Assembly: GCF_009674535.1 (NCBI RefSeq)
Contig: NZ_WKJK01000016.1
Location: forward strand, 100,515-164,514
Reading direction: 5' to 3'
Length of the DNA stretch: 64,000 nt
Source: Duganella guangzhouensis
GTDB taxonomy: Bacteria; Pseudomonadota; Gammaproteobacteria; Burkholderiales; Burkholderiaceae_D
Within the stretch, counting starts at the first letter, position 1. The number at the start of each line of letters is the position of its first letter. Below the pieces are notes generated by a model. That model was not told the origin of the DNA, searched no databases, and saw only the letters and a list, made by a program, of their open reading frames with translations. Made by a program: the position numbers and the translations under genes. Shown here piece by piece: positions 41,037 to 49,863 of the stretch.

Positions 41037-41138
41037 ATGCTGACCATCATCGAAAACCTGCCTGCCGCTATCGCCCTGTCCGGTCTGGTACTGCGCCTGT
41101 ACCTGGGTGCCAAGCCAGAAACCGACAGCGCGGAATAA
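41037..41138 (+). CDS. 33-residue small protein
   Basis: The frame MLTIIENLPAAIALSGLVLR, then LYLGAKPETDSAE and TAA is preceded by TAGGAG 7 bases upstream, a strong ribosome site. It has one short hydrophobic stretch (AAIALSGLVLRLYLG) that could lie in or on the inner membrane. It follows the 73-residue gene by 48 bases and precedes a strong terminator at 41165. Function unknown; translation is an inference from the ribosome site and codon use. Confidence 0.55.
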   Translation: MLTIIENLPAAIALSGLVLRLYLGAKPETDSAE

Positions 41139-41164
41139 GCTGCACAATCAGTAAGCAAAATGGC

Positions 41165-41201
41165 AAAAAGCCCCGGCACGCGCAAGCGACCGGGGCTTTT
41201 T
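41165..41201. terminator. Bidirectional rho-independent terminator
   Basis: AAAAAGCCCCGG (41165-41176) and CCGGGGCTTTTT (41190-41201) form a strong hairpin with an A-run before and a T-run after. It can end both the small-gene transcript (+ strand) and the permease transcript (- strand, stop at 41219). Confidence 0.88.
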
Positions 41202-41218
41202 AACGTCTGCAGCCTGGA

Positions 41219-42685
41219 TCAGTTCAGGCGCGAATGGCGCATGCCGTACAGCAGATAGGTCAGAATCGCCGCCGCCATCCAGATACCGAACACCGTGTAG
41301 GTGGTCAGCGACAGGCCGAACATCAGATAAACGCAGGCCGCGACGCTAAGGCCGGGCACCAGATACGGTCCGCCTGGAACGCGGAAACCCTTCTCCGCCG
41401 TCGGACCGGCTTTGTGGCGCATCACCGGCACCGCCAGCGACACCACGCTGAACGCGGTCAGCGTGCCCATGCTTACCATATCCCACAGGAAGGTGGCGTC
41501 GACGAAACCAGCCACCAGGCCGACCACGATGCAAACGATCAGGGTGTTCTGCACCGGCGAACCGGTGCGCGGGCTGACCTTCTGGAACGCCGGCGAAATC
41601 AGGCCATCCTTGGAGATCGCGTACAGGATGCGGGTCTGTCCATAGATGGTCACCAGCGTCACGCTGAATACCGAAATCACCGCGCCGACCGCCAGCACCA
41701 GTGCCGGCCAGGTCTGGCCGGTGACGTTTTGCAGGATCACGGCCAGGCCAGCTTCCTGGCCGGCGAACTTGGCGGCCGGCTGCGCACCCATCGCCGCCAC
41801 CGCCACCAGCATGTAGAACACGGTAACGATGCCCAGCGCGGCCAGGATGCCGATCGGCACATTGCGTTTCGGATTCTGCACTTCTTCGCCGGCGGTGGCC
41901 ACAGTGTCCAGGCCGATGAAGGAGAAGAACACGGTGGCGGCGGCGGCGGTGACGCCAGTCATGCCGGTGAAGTGGGTGCCGCCGTCCGGGCTAAAGAATG
42001 GATGGAAATTGTTTATATCAAAGCCGGTGAAGGCGATCGCCACGAAAAAGATCAGAATCGCCAGCTTGATCATCACCATGATGGCGTTGGTACGCGCCGA
42101 TTCCTTGGCACCACGTATCAGCAGCAGGCAGCACAGGCAGACCAGGATGATCGGCGGCAGATTGATGTGGCCGCCATGGAATTCGATGCCATGCGCAGTG
42201 GAAACGATGCTCGGCGTACGCAGCATCTCGGGGATGTGCCAGCCAAAGGCGTTATTTAAAAAATTATTCAGATAGTCCGACCAGCCGATCGCCACCGCGC
42301 TGGCGGCCAGGCCATATTCCAGCAACAAACAGGCGGCCATGATGAAGGCCAGGAATTCGCCCACAGTGGCGTAGGCGAACGAGTAGGACGAGCCGGAAGC
42401 AGGAATGCGGAACGACAATTCGGCATAGCACAGCGCGGTCAGGCCAGCGGTGATCGCCGCGATCAGGAAGGACAGAATCACCGACGGGCCAGCCTTGGGT
42501 ACGGCTTCGACCATGGTGAAGAAGATACCGGTGCCGATGGTGGCGCCGACCCCGATCATTGTCAGGGGAAACAAGCCTACTGAACGGTGCAGGCTGTTGC
42601 TGTTGTTAGCGTGTTCTGCGTTTTTATGTGTGTCGACCGACTTGGTACGGGTCAGTTTCTGGACCAGCGTTTGGTTCACAGGCAT
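41219..42685 (-). CDS. APC-family amino acid permease (cationic amino acid transporter type)
   Basis: The 488-residue protein has about 12 to 14 membrane helices. It opens with the cytoplasmic segment LVQKLTRTKSVDTHKNAEH and the first-helix signature GVGATIGTGIFF. It also has LCYAELSFRIPASGSSYSFA and FFSFIGLDTVATAGEEVQNP, which match YfnA/CAT-type permeases. Substrate is unknown; arginine or other cationic amino acids are plausible given the arginine-catabolic operon 1.4 kb away, but that is inference. The ATG at 42685 gives the family N-terminus, although AAGGA lies unusually close to it; a longer frame to 42790 is not supported. Confidence 0.85.
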   Translation of the reverse strand: MPVNQTLVQKLTRTKSVDTHKNAEHANNSNSLHRSVGLFPLTMIGVGATIGTGIFFTMVEAVPKAGPSVILSFLIAAITAGLTALCYAELSFRIPASGSSYSFAYATVGEFLAFIMAACLLLEYGLAASAVAIGWSDYLNNFLNNAFGWHIPEMLRTPSIVSTAHGIEFHGGHINLPPIILVCLCCLLLIRGAKESARTNAIMVMIKLAILIFFVAIAFTGFDINNFHPFFSPDGGTHFTGMTGVTAAAATVFFSFIGLDTVATAGEEVQNPKRNVPIGILAALGIVTVFYMLVAVAAMGAQPAAKFAGQEAGLAVILQNVTGQTWPALVLAVGAVISVFSVTLVTIYGQTRILYAISKDGLISPAFQKVSPRTGSPVQNTLIVCIVVGLVAGFVDATFLWDMVSMGTLTAFSVVSLAVPVMRHKAGPTAEKGFRVPGGPYLVPGLSVAACVYLMFGLSLTTYTVFGIWMAAAILTYLLYGMRHSRLN

Positions 42686-42898
42686 TCCTTGTGGGAGTAT
42701 ATGTTCGGGCAAAAACACAGCGATTATAGGGCCATCCGGGCCACCGCCGGTAACGGTTTTTTGTGCCAGAAATACAACCTGCCTTACCAAGACGTTACAA
42801 GTGCTTACTTTTGATACAGCGGCGTGTATAGATTGGAAACAGCGAGCGGGTTACGCTTGAGGCAAGTATTACCCGTAGCCAATAAAGAGAGATAAGCC

Positions 42899-43018
42899 AT
42901 GCCGATCAAGAAAATTCCTACCGTCTCCCGCCGCCTCCATCCCGCCGCCGTGACTGGTGCAGCCATGGTCCTGGTCGGCCTGGCCATCACCATCACCGCG
43001 CTGATCATCCGCGCCTGA
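42899..43018 (+). CDS. 39-residue membrane peptide
   Basis: The frame MPIKKIPTVSRRLHPAAVTG, then AAMVLVGLAITITALIIRA and TGA has a basic N-terminus and a single membrane helix, typical of small membrane proteins. AAAGAGAG lies 7 to 14 bases before the ATG. It stands alone between the divergent permease gene and the gene-remnant region. Function unknown; too short for a database call by eye. Confidence 0.5.
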   Translation: MPIKKIPTVSRRLHPAAVTGAAMVLVGLAITITALIIRA

Positions 43019-43022
43019 TCGC

Positions 43023-43082
43023 TTACTCTACGGCCCGTTGGTATTGGGTCAGGTCATTGGTGCCGACCGAGAGGAAATCCGC
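43023..43082 (-). pseudogene. Remnant of PTS enzyme I (PEP-utilising signature)
   Basis: On the minus strand the bases encode ADFLSVGTNDLTQYQRAVE and then TAA. DFLSVGTNDLTQY is the C-terminal signature of phosphotransferase enzyme I and of multi-domain EI-HPr-EIIA proteins such as NagF. Only about 20 codons survive, ending in a premature stop compared with the family. It abuts a fragment of a GntR-type regulator on the other strand. Confidence 0.6.
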
Positions 43083-43086
43083 ATGC

Positions 43087-43226
43087 GGCGAGCCGGTGCT
43101 GCATATCGAGCGCCGCTCATTCTCCGCCGAAGGCCGGCCGCTGGAACTGACCGAATCCTATACCGCGCCGACCGAGACGACCACGTGGTAGCGATGACAC
43201 GCTCGCCGCTGCCGGTCCGCACCTAA
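43087..43226 (+). pseudogene. Remnant of a GntR/UTRA regulator 3' end (frameshifted)
   Basis: The bases encode GEPVLHIERRSFSAEGRPLE, then LTESY, in one frame and continue as YRADRDDHVVAMTRSPLPVRT with a stop in the next frame. Together this is the C-terminal end of a UTRA effector-binding domain of the GntR/HutC type. One base is missing near 43160 (TATACC where TACTACC would restore the frame). The DNA-binding domain is absent. With the neighbouring enzyme I fragment this suggests a lost sugar-PTS locus, perhaps for N-acetylglucosamine. Confidence 0.65.
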
Positions 43227-43414
43227 GCAACCCTATCATTTGCTTGCAGCCACGGCCCGCCTGGCGGCAAGCTCTACCATTTCTTCGACTGAGCAAGATA
43301 GGCTGCCGCCAACAGAATGCAAGCGCGCGTGGTTCTCAATTGAGAGGCATCAAACAAGATGCTGGCAGGGGCAGGCATCGATAGCAGTGCTGCTGCTATC
43401 GATGCGCGCTGAGC
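43227..43414. other. Non-coding stretch with an exact hairpin
   Basis: I see no gene here. A minus-strand frame of about 35 codons (43236-43346, containing SVEEMVELAARRAVAASK) might be another gene scrap but has no start. At 43375-43387 and 43393-43405 lies an exact 13-bp inverted repeat (GCATCGATAGCAG ... CTGCTATCGATGC) with a 5-base loop, just after the 3' end of the EF-hand gene. It has no T-run, so it may act as a weak terminator or RNA-stabilising stem. Confidence 0.45.
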
Positions 43415-43969
43415 TTAAGCCATGGCGTCGATGTTGGTGCCGACTTTGGAGGAGCTGGACGAGGACGAAGAAGACGACGACGATTGGGCTTGCGACAGGT
43501 CGTAGACCAGCTGTTCTTGCTGGGTGACGGTGCCGTCCTCGTTGGTATCGGCAGCTTCGTAGGTTTTGGTGGTGCTGCTGCTCGATGCCACCGCGCTGGC
43601 GCTGCTGGAGGAGCTGCTGGTGCCGCTCACGCCGCTGGTGCCGCCGCTCTCGCCGCCGCTCGGTGGCTGGCCGCCTTGTGGACGTGGCGGTTTGAAGGTG
43701 CCGCTTTCAATCGCCGATTGCAGATCGTCCTTGGTGATCGAGCCGGTGCCTTCGGTGTCGATGGCATCGTACTGCTTGGCCGCGTCGTCCGACGATACGC
43801 CTTTGGATTCCAGCCCTTTGACGAATTCGTCCTTGGTCACCGAACCATCGGTGTCGGTATCCATGTCGCTGAAAATCTTGGAAGCAAAGCGCGCTGCGCC
43901 TTTCGATGGGTCGAAGCTGGTGGCGCTGGTCGTGGTGCTGCTGCTGAGGCTGCTGATGGCTGAGGTCAT
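43415..43969 (-). CDS. EF-hand calcium-binding protein, Ser-rich
   Basis: The 184-residue protein has two clear EF-hand loops close together, DTDTDGSVTKDEF and DTEGTGSITKDDL (about residues 37-80). A third follows at DTNEDGTVTQQEQ after a Gly/Ser/Pro-rich linker with long Ser runs, and the C-terminal tail is again nearly all Ser (residues 160-174). The acidic positions 1, 3, 5 and 12 are mostly present, so calcium binding is likely. No signal peptide is seen. Proteins of this build are common and uncharacterised in Oxalobacteraceae. The role is unknown; secretion by a non-classical route is possible. Confidence 0.83.
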   Translation of the reverse strand: MTSAISSLSSSTTTSATSFDPSKGAARFASKIFSDMDTDTDGSVTKDEFVKGLESKGVSSDDAAKQYDAIDTEGTGSITKDDLQSAIESGTFKPPRPQGGQPPSGGESGGTSGVSGTSSSSSSASAVASSSSTTKTYEAADTNEDGTVTQQEQLVYDLSQAQSSSSSSSSSSSSKVGTNIDAMA

Positions 43970-44061
43970 GGCTCTTACTCCGTGGTTAAGGACAATGTTG
44001 CTCCTATTAACGAACTATTCCGTGTAACTATGACCCCACCAAGTGTAAAGGCGAGTAAAGA

Positions 44062-45057
44062 CTATTCGACCCGTACCACCATCAAGCCCGCTCGCAAACC
44101 AACTCGCACATCCGGATTCGGAAACACCACCAACTCCTCCGGATGCTGCACCGTGTAGACCGTATCGCCATCGCGCGCGATTTCTTCACCTTGTTTCATC
44201 GCGGTGAAGTTATGGGTCTCTTTGCCGAAGGCCATGCGGAACTGGTCACTGAGTTTGATGATCTGACGCGCGGTGTTGAACACATGCGGCTTGGGCGCAT
44301 CCGCGCGCAACGGCACGCCACGCAGCAAGTCGTCCAGCGCCTGCGACGCGGCCTTGAACTGCGTCAGATCGTTCTGTCCCAACGTGCCGATACGGCCCAG
44401 TTCTATCGTGGTGCCGGCCGCCGCGTGATGCTCGGCCGCGTAGTAGCTGTAAGTCCCCACCGAGGCCGGATTCATGATAATGGCGCCAATGCCCGCATAA
44501 CCAAGCCAATCGATCAGCGCGCGGCGCGGCTGCTCGGCAATCAGCTCCGGCACGATCGCAAAGGTTGGATACACCGATGGACGGATCGCTGTGTGCAGGT
44601 CCAGATGCCAGCGCTGCGGCCCGGCGTCCTTGAAGAAGGCCGCGGTGGCGGCGATCATCACATCGGCGCGCGCCGCTTCCGCCGTGCCTTCCAGCGTGCC
44701 GCGCTGTTCGCGGAACATGCGGTTCAAATCCGCATCGATGAAACGTTTCCCAGCACGGATGGCGCCGATGTTTCCGACACACAGCATCAGGTCCACCGCC
44801 AGCGCGGAAGCCTGATGCGACAAAGCGTCCAGCAGATAAGCCACCACTTCGATCGGCCCGGTTTCGTCGCCATGCACGCCGACCGAAATCAGCACCGCAG
44901 GGCGCGCGGCAGAAGGCCGCGCCTTGATCGTGATGATGCCGTCGGCCGGCTCATCGACCGCGAAGCCGGCTGCCGTGAAGCGCTGCGCCACGGCGCTGAA
45001 ATCCGCCTCGGCCAGTGCCCGCACGGCGGGCGGCAAAGCTGCTGGTAAATCACTCAT
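44062..45057 (-). CDS. astE: Succinylglutamate desuccinylase AstE/AruE
   Basis: AstE hydrolyses N-succinylglutamate to succinate and glutamate, the last step of the arginine succinyltransferase pathway. The 331-residue protein belongs to the AstE-AspA zinc family: GVHGDETGPIEVVAYLLD supplies His and Glu zinc ligands, and HLDLHTAIRPS the third His. NPASVGTYSYYAAEHHAAAG is also conserved. It is the last gene of the aru operon, 4 bases after gdhB. No terminator was seen behind it. Confidence 0.94.
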   Translation of the reverse strand: MSDLPAALPPAVRALAEADFSAVAQRFTAAGFAVDEPADGIITIKARPSAARPAVLISVGVHGDETGPIEVVAYLLDALSHQASALAVDLMLCVGNIGAIRAGKRFIDADLNRMFREQRGTLEGTAEAARADVMIAATAAFFKDAGPQRWHLDLHTAIRPSVYPTFAIVPELIAEQPRRALIDWLGYAGIGAIIMNPASVGTYSYYAAEHHAAAGTTIELGRIGTLGQNDLTQFKAASQALDDLLRGVPLRADAPKPHVFNTARQIIKLSDQFRMAFGKETHNFTAMKQGEEIARDGDTVYTVQHPEELVVFPNPDVRVGLRAGLMVVRVE

Positions 45058-45061
45058 CGTT

Positions 45062-48000
45062 TTATGCTGCCGCTAACTGCATGCCGGCGTTGGTCGCTTC
45101 GGACAGCGCCCACACATCCAGCATCGCTTGTTCAAGATCGGTGGCCAGCGCATAGCCGGACAGGCCCAGCGTGTTGGCCACCACTTCCACCGCCTCCAGC
45201 GCCGAATGGTCGCCGGTCGCATGCTTCAACACCTGCGACAGCAAGCGTTGCTGCGTGCGGCGCAGCGCGTTCTGCGCGTAGCTGCGCAGCTGTTCCTGCG
45301 AACGATTCGTCGCCGGCAGCTTGAGACCGCGCTCCAGCGTATCGATGCCAACCTGCGCGCGCAGCGCCAGGCCCACTTGCAGGAAGGCCGGCAAATCCAT
45401 GCCCGCCGGACGCTGCACCGACAGCGCCGCAAACACAAACACCGCCACCGCTTCGATCGCATCCACCGCCATCCACGCACGCACAAACTCGGCGTGCAGG
45501 CCGGCGGTCAGCTCGGCTTCCGACTGGCCACTGGCCGGCGTCAGTTGCGCCAGCGTTTCCGGATTGGCGAACAAACGCGTCAACTCGTCCACACCAGCGC
45601 GCAGTTGATCGCCAGGCACCGACAGCACGCCTTCAATCACCGCCTTCTGCAGCACACGGGTGTGCGCATCCACCTTGATCGACACCGCGCGCGGCACCTT
45701 CAGCGCCTCGGCATCCAGCGTGTTGAACACCGGCGCCAGATTCAGCGCCGACCATGCCTGGCCCCAGGCCAGAATCACGTCAGATTCATCGACGCCATGT
45801 TCGCCGGCCAGTTGGCGCAGCATCAGCGGGCCGCAGCGGTTGACCGATTCGTTGGCCAGCACGGTGGCCAGAATCGCATTCGCCAGCGGGTGCGCCAGCG
45901 CTGGTCGGGTGGCCACCAGCAGATCAGGGAAGTATGGTTTGAGGATGGACTCGGCCCAGCTATTGCCGGTCAGCGGCAAAGCCGACAACATGCGCTTGTA
46001 GCGGTTCTTGACGTTGGCGATCACCACCGCCAGTTCCGGCGTGGTCAAGCCGCGACCATCGGCCTTGCGGCGCGCCAGTTCGGCCACCGACGGCAGCTGT
46101 TCCAGTTCGCGCGACAGCGCGCCCTCTTCTTCCAGCGATGCGATCAGCGCCGCATAACCATCCTGCACCGCCGGATCGGTCTGTGCCTGCAGTTCGCGCA
46201 CCAGCAACTGGGTTTGCAGCGTGTTGTCGCGCAGGACCAGACGTTCGATATCGCCGGTCATTTCGTTCAGCGTGCGGTTACGATCCGCTTCGCTCAACTG
46301 GCCGGCGTTCATTTCCACGTCCAGCCACATCTTGGCGTTGACCTCGTGGTCCGAGCAATCCACGCCGGCCGAGTTGTCGATCGCATCGGTGAAGATACGG
46401 CCGCCCGACAGCGCGAATTCAATCCGGCCCGCCTGGGTCGCGCCCAGATTGCCACCTTCGGTCACCACCTTGCAGCGCAATTCATTGCCGTTGACGCGGA
46501 TGTTGTCGTTGGCGCGGTCCTTGACCTGCGCATGCGTCTCGGTGGACGCCTTGATGTAGGTGCCGATACCGCCGTTGTAGAACAGGTCCACCGGCGCCAG
46601 CAGGATGCGATGCATCAGCTCTTCCGGCGCCAGCGCGCTTTCCTCGATATCCAGCACGGCGCGGATTTCCGGCGACAGCGCGATCGAACGCGCGCTGCGC
46701 ACAAATACACCACCGCCTTGCGAGATCAGTTCCTTGTTGTAGTCCTCCCACGAGGAGCGCGTCAGCGCGAACATGCGCTCCCGTTCCTTGAACGAGGCTT
46801 CCATGTCCGGATTCGGATCGAGGAAGATGTGACGATGGTCGAACGCCGCCACGATCTTCAGCTTGCGCGACAACAGCGCGCCATTGCCGAACACGTCGCC
46901 CGACATATCGCCCACGCCCACCATGGTCACCGGCTGCGCGTGGATGTCGTGATCCATTTCGTAGAAGTGGCGCTTGACCGCCTCGAACGCGCCCTTGGCG
47001 GTGATGCCCATCTTCTTGTGGTCATAGCCATTGGAGCCGCCCGATGCAAACGCGTCGCCCAGCCAGAAGCCGCGCTGCACGGCGATGCCGTTGGCGATGT
47101 CGGAGAAGGTCGCGGTGCCCTTGTCGGCCGCCACCACCAGATACGGGTCATTGCCGTCGTAGCAGACCGTGTCGGCCGGTGAGACGATATTACCCAGCAC
47201 GCGGTTGTCGGTCACTTCCAGCAGGCTGGAAATGAACAGGCGGTACACCGCTTCGCCTTCGGCCGCGATGGTTTCGCGCACGGCGTCTTTCGGCATCTGC
47301 TTGCAAACGAAACCGCCCTTGGCGCCGGCTGGCACGATGACGGCGTTTTTCACCATCTGCGCCTTGACCAGGCCAAGCACTTCGGTGCGGTAGTCTTCCA
47401 TGCGGTCCGACCAGCGCAGGCCACCGCGCGCAACCGGGCCGCCGCGCAGGTGCACGCCTTCGAAGCGGCGCGAGAACACGAAGATCTCGCGGAACGGACG
47501 CGGCTCCGGCACCAGCGTCAGGTTGCTGGTGTCGAACTTGAAGATGATCTTGTCGCCCTTCTGATCGTTCTGGAAGTAGTTGGTGCGCAGCGTGGCGCTA
47601 ATCAGCGTGGCCATCGCGCCCAGCACTTCTTCGCTGTCGGCGTGATTGATGGCCGGCAGGCGGCTCCGGATATCGGCGATCTTTTCCAGCGCGGCGGCGC
47701 GGGTGGCTTCGTCATGTGCGGGGTTGAAGCGCTGCAGGAAAGCGTCCACCAGTTCCTTGACGATGGCGGGCTGCTTGCGCAGCGTCTCCGCCATGTAGCG
47801 CACCGAGAAGCGCGGGCTGGCCTGCTTCCAGTAGCTCATGTAGGCGCGCACCAGTTGTACTTCGCGCACACTCAGGCCGCCTTCGACCACCAGGCCATTC
47901 AGGCGGCCGTCTTCGGCCTCGTTGTTGAACAGTGCGGCGAACAGCTCTTCCGCCACGTGCACCACTTCCGGCTTGACCAGCTTGGCCGCGCTGGCGGCAT

Positions 48001-49765
48001 CCAGCGACAGGCTGGTGACGTAGTGACGCTCGCCGTTGACGCGCAGCGAGTGCGCCTGTTCGCGGTCAATCGCCACGCCGGCGTTATGCAGCGCCGGCAG
48101 AATGGTCGACAGCGACGGCACGCGGTCGACCGAATACAGGCGGATGGTGCTGGAACCATTGTCGGCTTCCACCCGCACGCTGACGCGCGACTTGTCGGCG
48201 TTGCGCAGAATCGCGCCCAGGTCGTGGAAGGCGGCGGACGGTTTGGTGGCGGCCACGTAATCCGGCGGCAGCGTGGCGCACATCTTGCGCAGGCTGGCGC
48301 GCAGCGTTACGTCGCTCACGGCATCGGCCAGCACGGAGAACTGGTCGTGCCAGCCATCCAGCACGGCCAGCAGCGGTTGCTGGATGTCGGTTTCCAGATC
48401 CAGCGGATAGCGCGCGCCATGCGCGATCAGGTACACACGCGCCAGCGGACCATCGGCCACCAGCGTCTGCGAGCTGACGTGGTGCGCGCCGGAGCTGGCT
48501 TGCAGCGCCTTGGCCAGCGCCGAACCAACGCTTGCGCTATAACGCTCGCGCGGCAGGTAGACCAACACGTTCAGATGACGCGCATAGACGTCGCGGCGAG
48601 CGAACACTTTGGCGCGCGGCTGCTTGTACAGCGAGACCACGGCACCGCACACTTCGGCCAGCCATTCCGGTTCCGCTTCCAGCGCCTCGGTGCGCGGCAG
48701 CGATTCCAGGATCTCGACGAATTTCTCGGCGCGGAAGCCTTCCTGGCGCACGCCGGCGATGCTCAGCACGCGCGTAACGCGACCACGCGCGAATGGCAGG
48801 CGGTTCAGCGGCGTGGCAGTGGCGGCACGGGTGAACAGACCAACGAAGCAGTATTCGCCGAGGATGGCGCCCTGCGCATCGGTGCGGCGGATGCCGATGA
48901 AGTCCAGCTGTTGATCGCGGTGCAGCGTACCTTCCACGTCGGCCTTGACGATGGACAGCGTGTGGCCGCGTTTGGACAGCGTATCGAAATCGCCGGGGAT
49001 ATTGGCCAGGCAGGTACCGTACACTGGATGCGAGGTATCCTGCAGCACGCCAATGCGGCTCGGGATATCGCGTTCCAGCTCGCGCACGCCCGGCTTGACG
49101 GCGTAGTAGGCGTAGCCGAATGGTTCGAAGCCTTCGTTGCGTGCCCAGTCGAGGAAGGCGGCGACTTCCTTGCCCTCTTCGCCATGGGTGGCGGCTTCGG
49201 CGCCGATGCGGCTGAAGTGTTCCAGCATGGCTGGACGGTCGCGGCGCACCATGGCGGCGTCGCGCGATACCATCTCGATACGTTCGGACAGCATGCCGAT
49301 TTCCGCGTCCGGCAGATCTTCGGACAGCAGCACCAGCACATAGGATTCGAGCTTGTCGCCGGCCGTGCCGACCGTGGTGACGGCACCTTCGGCGTTGCGC
49401 GCCACCGGCAGCACGGCATTCAGCACGCTGTTGGCGCTGACGCGCAATTTGCGCATGGCCATGACGATGGAGTCGACCAGATACGGCATGTCGTCATTCA
49501 GGATCAACAGCGCAGTGGCTTTACCGCCACGGCCGTCGTCGTAGTGCAGGCGGGCGATCTGCGCGCCGCTGCCTTTACGCTTGGAGGCTTGGGTGAAACC
49601 GTCCCACAGTACCGGCGCCAGGCTGTCGGGCGCGGTGCCTGACAGGTCGTCATCATCGATGGCTGTTAGCCAGGCGCCGATCAGCGCAGAGACTTCGTTG
49701 GCAGGCTTGCTGGCCTGGACCAGATCCAGCGTCTGTTTGCGCAGGTCTTGTGGTGTTTGTTTCAT
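45062..49765 (-). CDS. gdhB: Large NAD-specific glutamate dehydrogenase (GDH-180 type, GdhB)
   Basis: GdhB oxidatively deaminates glutamate to 2-oxoglutarate with NAD. The 1567-residue protein belongs to the very large bacterial type. It has an N-terminal regulatory region with ACT-like segments (residues 1 to about 700). The catalytic core carries RGGPVARGGLRWSDRMEDYR, GLVKAQMVKNAVIVPAGAKG and VGVGDMSGDVFGNGALLS, and a long C-terminal domain follows. In Pseudomonas aeruginosa gdhB is arginine-induced and ArgR-dependent but lies elsewhere; here it is inside the aru operon between astB and astE. GGAG lies 8 bases before the ATG. It disposes of the glutamate the pathway makes. Confidence 0.95.
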   Translation of the reverse strand: MKQTPQDLRKQTLDLVQASKPANEVSALIGAWLTAIDDDDLSGTAPDSLAPVLWDGFTQASKRKGSGAQIARLHYDDGRGGKATALLILNDDMPYLVDSIVMAMRKLRVSANSVLNAVLPVARNAEGAVTTVGTAGDKLESYVLVLLSEDLPDAEIGMLSERIEMVSRDAAMVRRDRPAMLEHFSRIGAEAATHGEEGKEVAAFLDWARNEGFEPFGYAYYAVKPGVRELERDIPSRIGVLQDTSHPVYGTCLANIPGDFDTLSKRGHTLSIVKADVEGTLHRDQQLDFIGIRRTDAQGAILGEYCFVGLFTRAATATPLNRLPFARGRVTRVLSIAGVRQEGFRAEKFVEILESLPRTEALEAEPEWLAEVCGAVVSLYKQPRAKVFARRDVYARHLNVLVYLPRERYSASVGSALAKALQASSGAHHVSSQTLVADGPLARVYLIAHGARYPLDLETDIQQPLLAVLDGWHDQFSVLADAVSDVTLRASLRKMCATLPPDYVAATKPSAAFHDLGAILRNADKSRVSVRVEADNGSSTIRLYSVDRVPSLSTILPALHNAGVAIDREQAHSLRVNGERHYVTSLSLDAASAAKLVKPEVVHVAEELFAALFNNEAEDGRLNGLVVEGGLSVREVQLVRAYMSYWKQASPRFSVRYMAETLRKQPAIVKELVDAFLQRFNPAHDEATRAAALEKIADIRSRLPAINHADSEEVLGAMATLISATLRTNYFQNDQKGDKIIFKFDTSNLTLVPEPRPFREIFVFSRRFEGVHLRGGPVARGGLRWSDRMEDYRTEVLGLVKAQMVKNAVIVPAGAKGGFVCKQMPKDAVRETIAAEGEAVYRLFISSLLEVTDNRVLGNIVSPADTVCYDGNDPYLVVAADKGTATFSDIANGIAVQRGFWLGDAFASGGSNGYDHKKMGITAKGAFEAVKRHFYEMDHDIHAQPVTMVGVGDMSGDVFGNGALLSRKLKIVAAFDHRHIFLDPNPDMEASFKERERMFALTRSSWEDYNKELISQGGGVFVRSARSIALSPEIRAVLDIEESALAPEELMHRILLAPVDLFYNGGIGTYIKASTETHAQVKDRANDNIRVNGNELRCKVVTEGGNLGATQAGRIEFALSGGRIFTDAIDNSAGVDCSDHEVNAKMWLDVEMNAGQLSEADRNRTLNEMTGDIERLVLRDNTLQTQLLVRELQAQTDPAVQDGYAALIASLEEEGALSRELEQLPSVAELARRKADGRGLTTPELAVVIANVKNRYKRMLSALPLTGNSWAESILKPYFPDLLVATRPALAHPLANAILATVLANESVNRCGPLMLRQLAGEHGVDESDVILAWGQAWSALNLAPVFNTLDAEALKVPRAVSIKVDAHTRVLQKAVIEGVLSVPGDQLRAGVDELTRLFANPETLAQLTPASGQSEAELTAGLHAEFVRAWMAVDAIEAVAVFVFAALSVQRPAGMDLPAFLQVGLALRAQVGIDTLERGLKLPATNRSQEQLRSYAQNALRRTQQRLLSQVLKHATGDHSALEAVEVVANTLGLSGYALATDLEQAMLDVWALSEATNAGMQLAAA

Positions 49766-49863
49766 CTTCGCTTCTCCAATACGTTATAGGTATTTTGTGT
49801 TGCTGGAAGCGCGCCGGCTTGTGGCTGCGCGCTATCCGGATAGATGTAGGCCAACCGTTCGAA

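Noticed and set aside
47450..49642. Long plus-strand frame opposite the glutamate dehydrogenase gene
   Set aside because: No domain or start context, and it lies wholly inside a strongly conserved minus-strand gene; typical shadow of high-GC codons.
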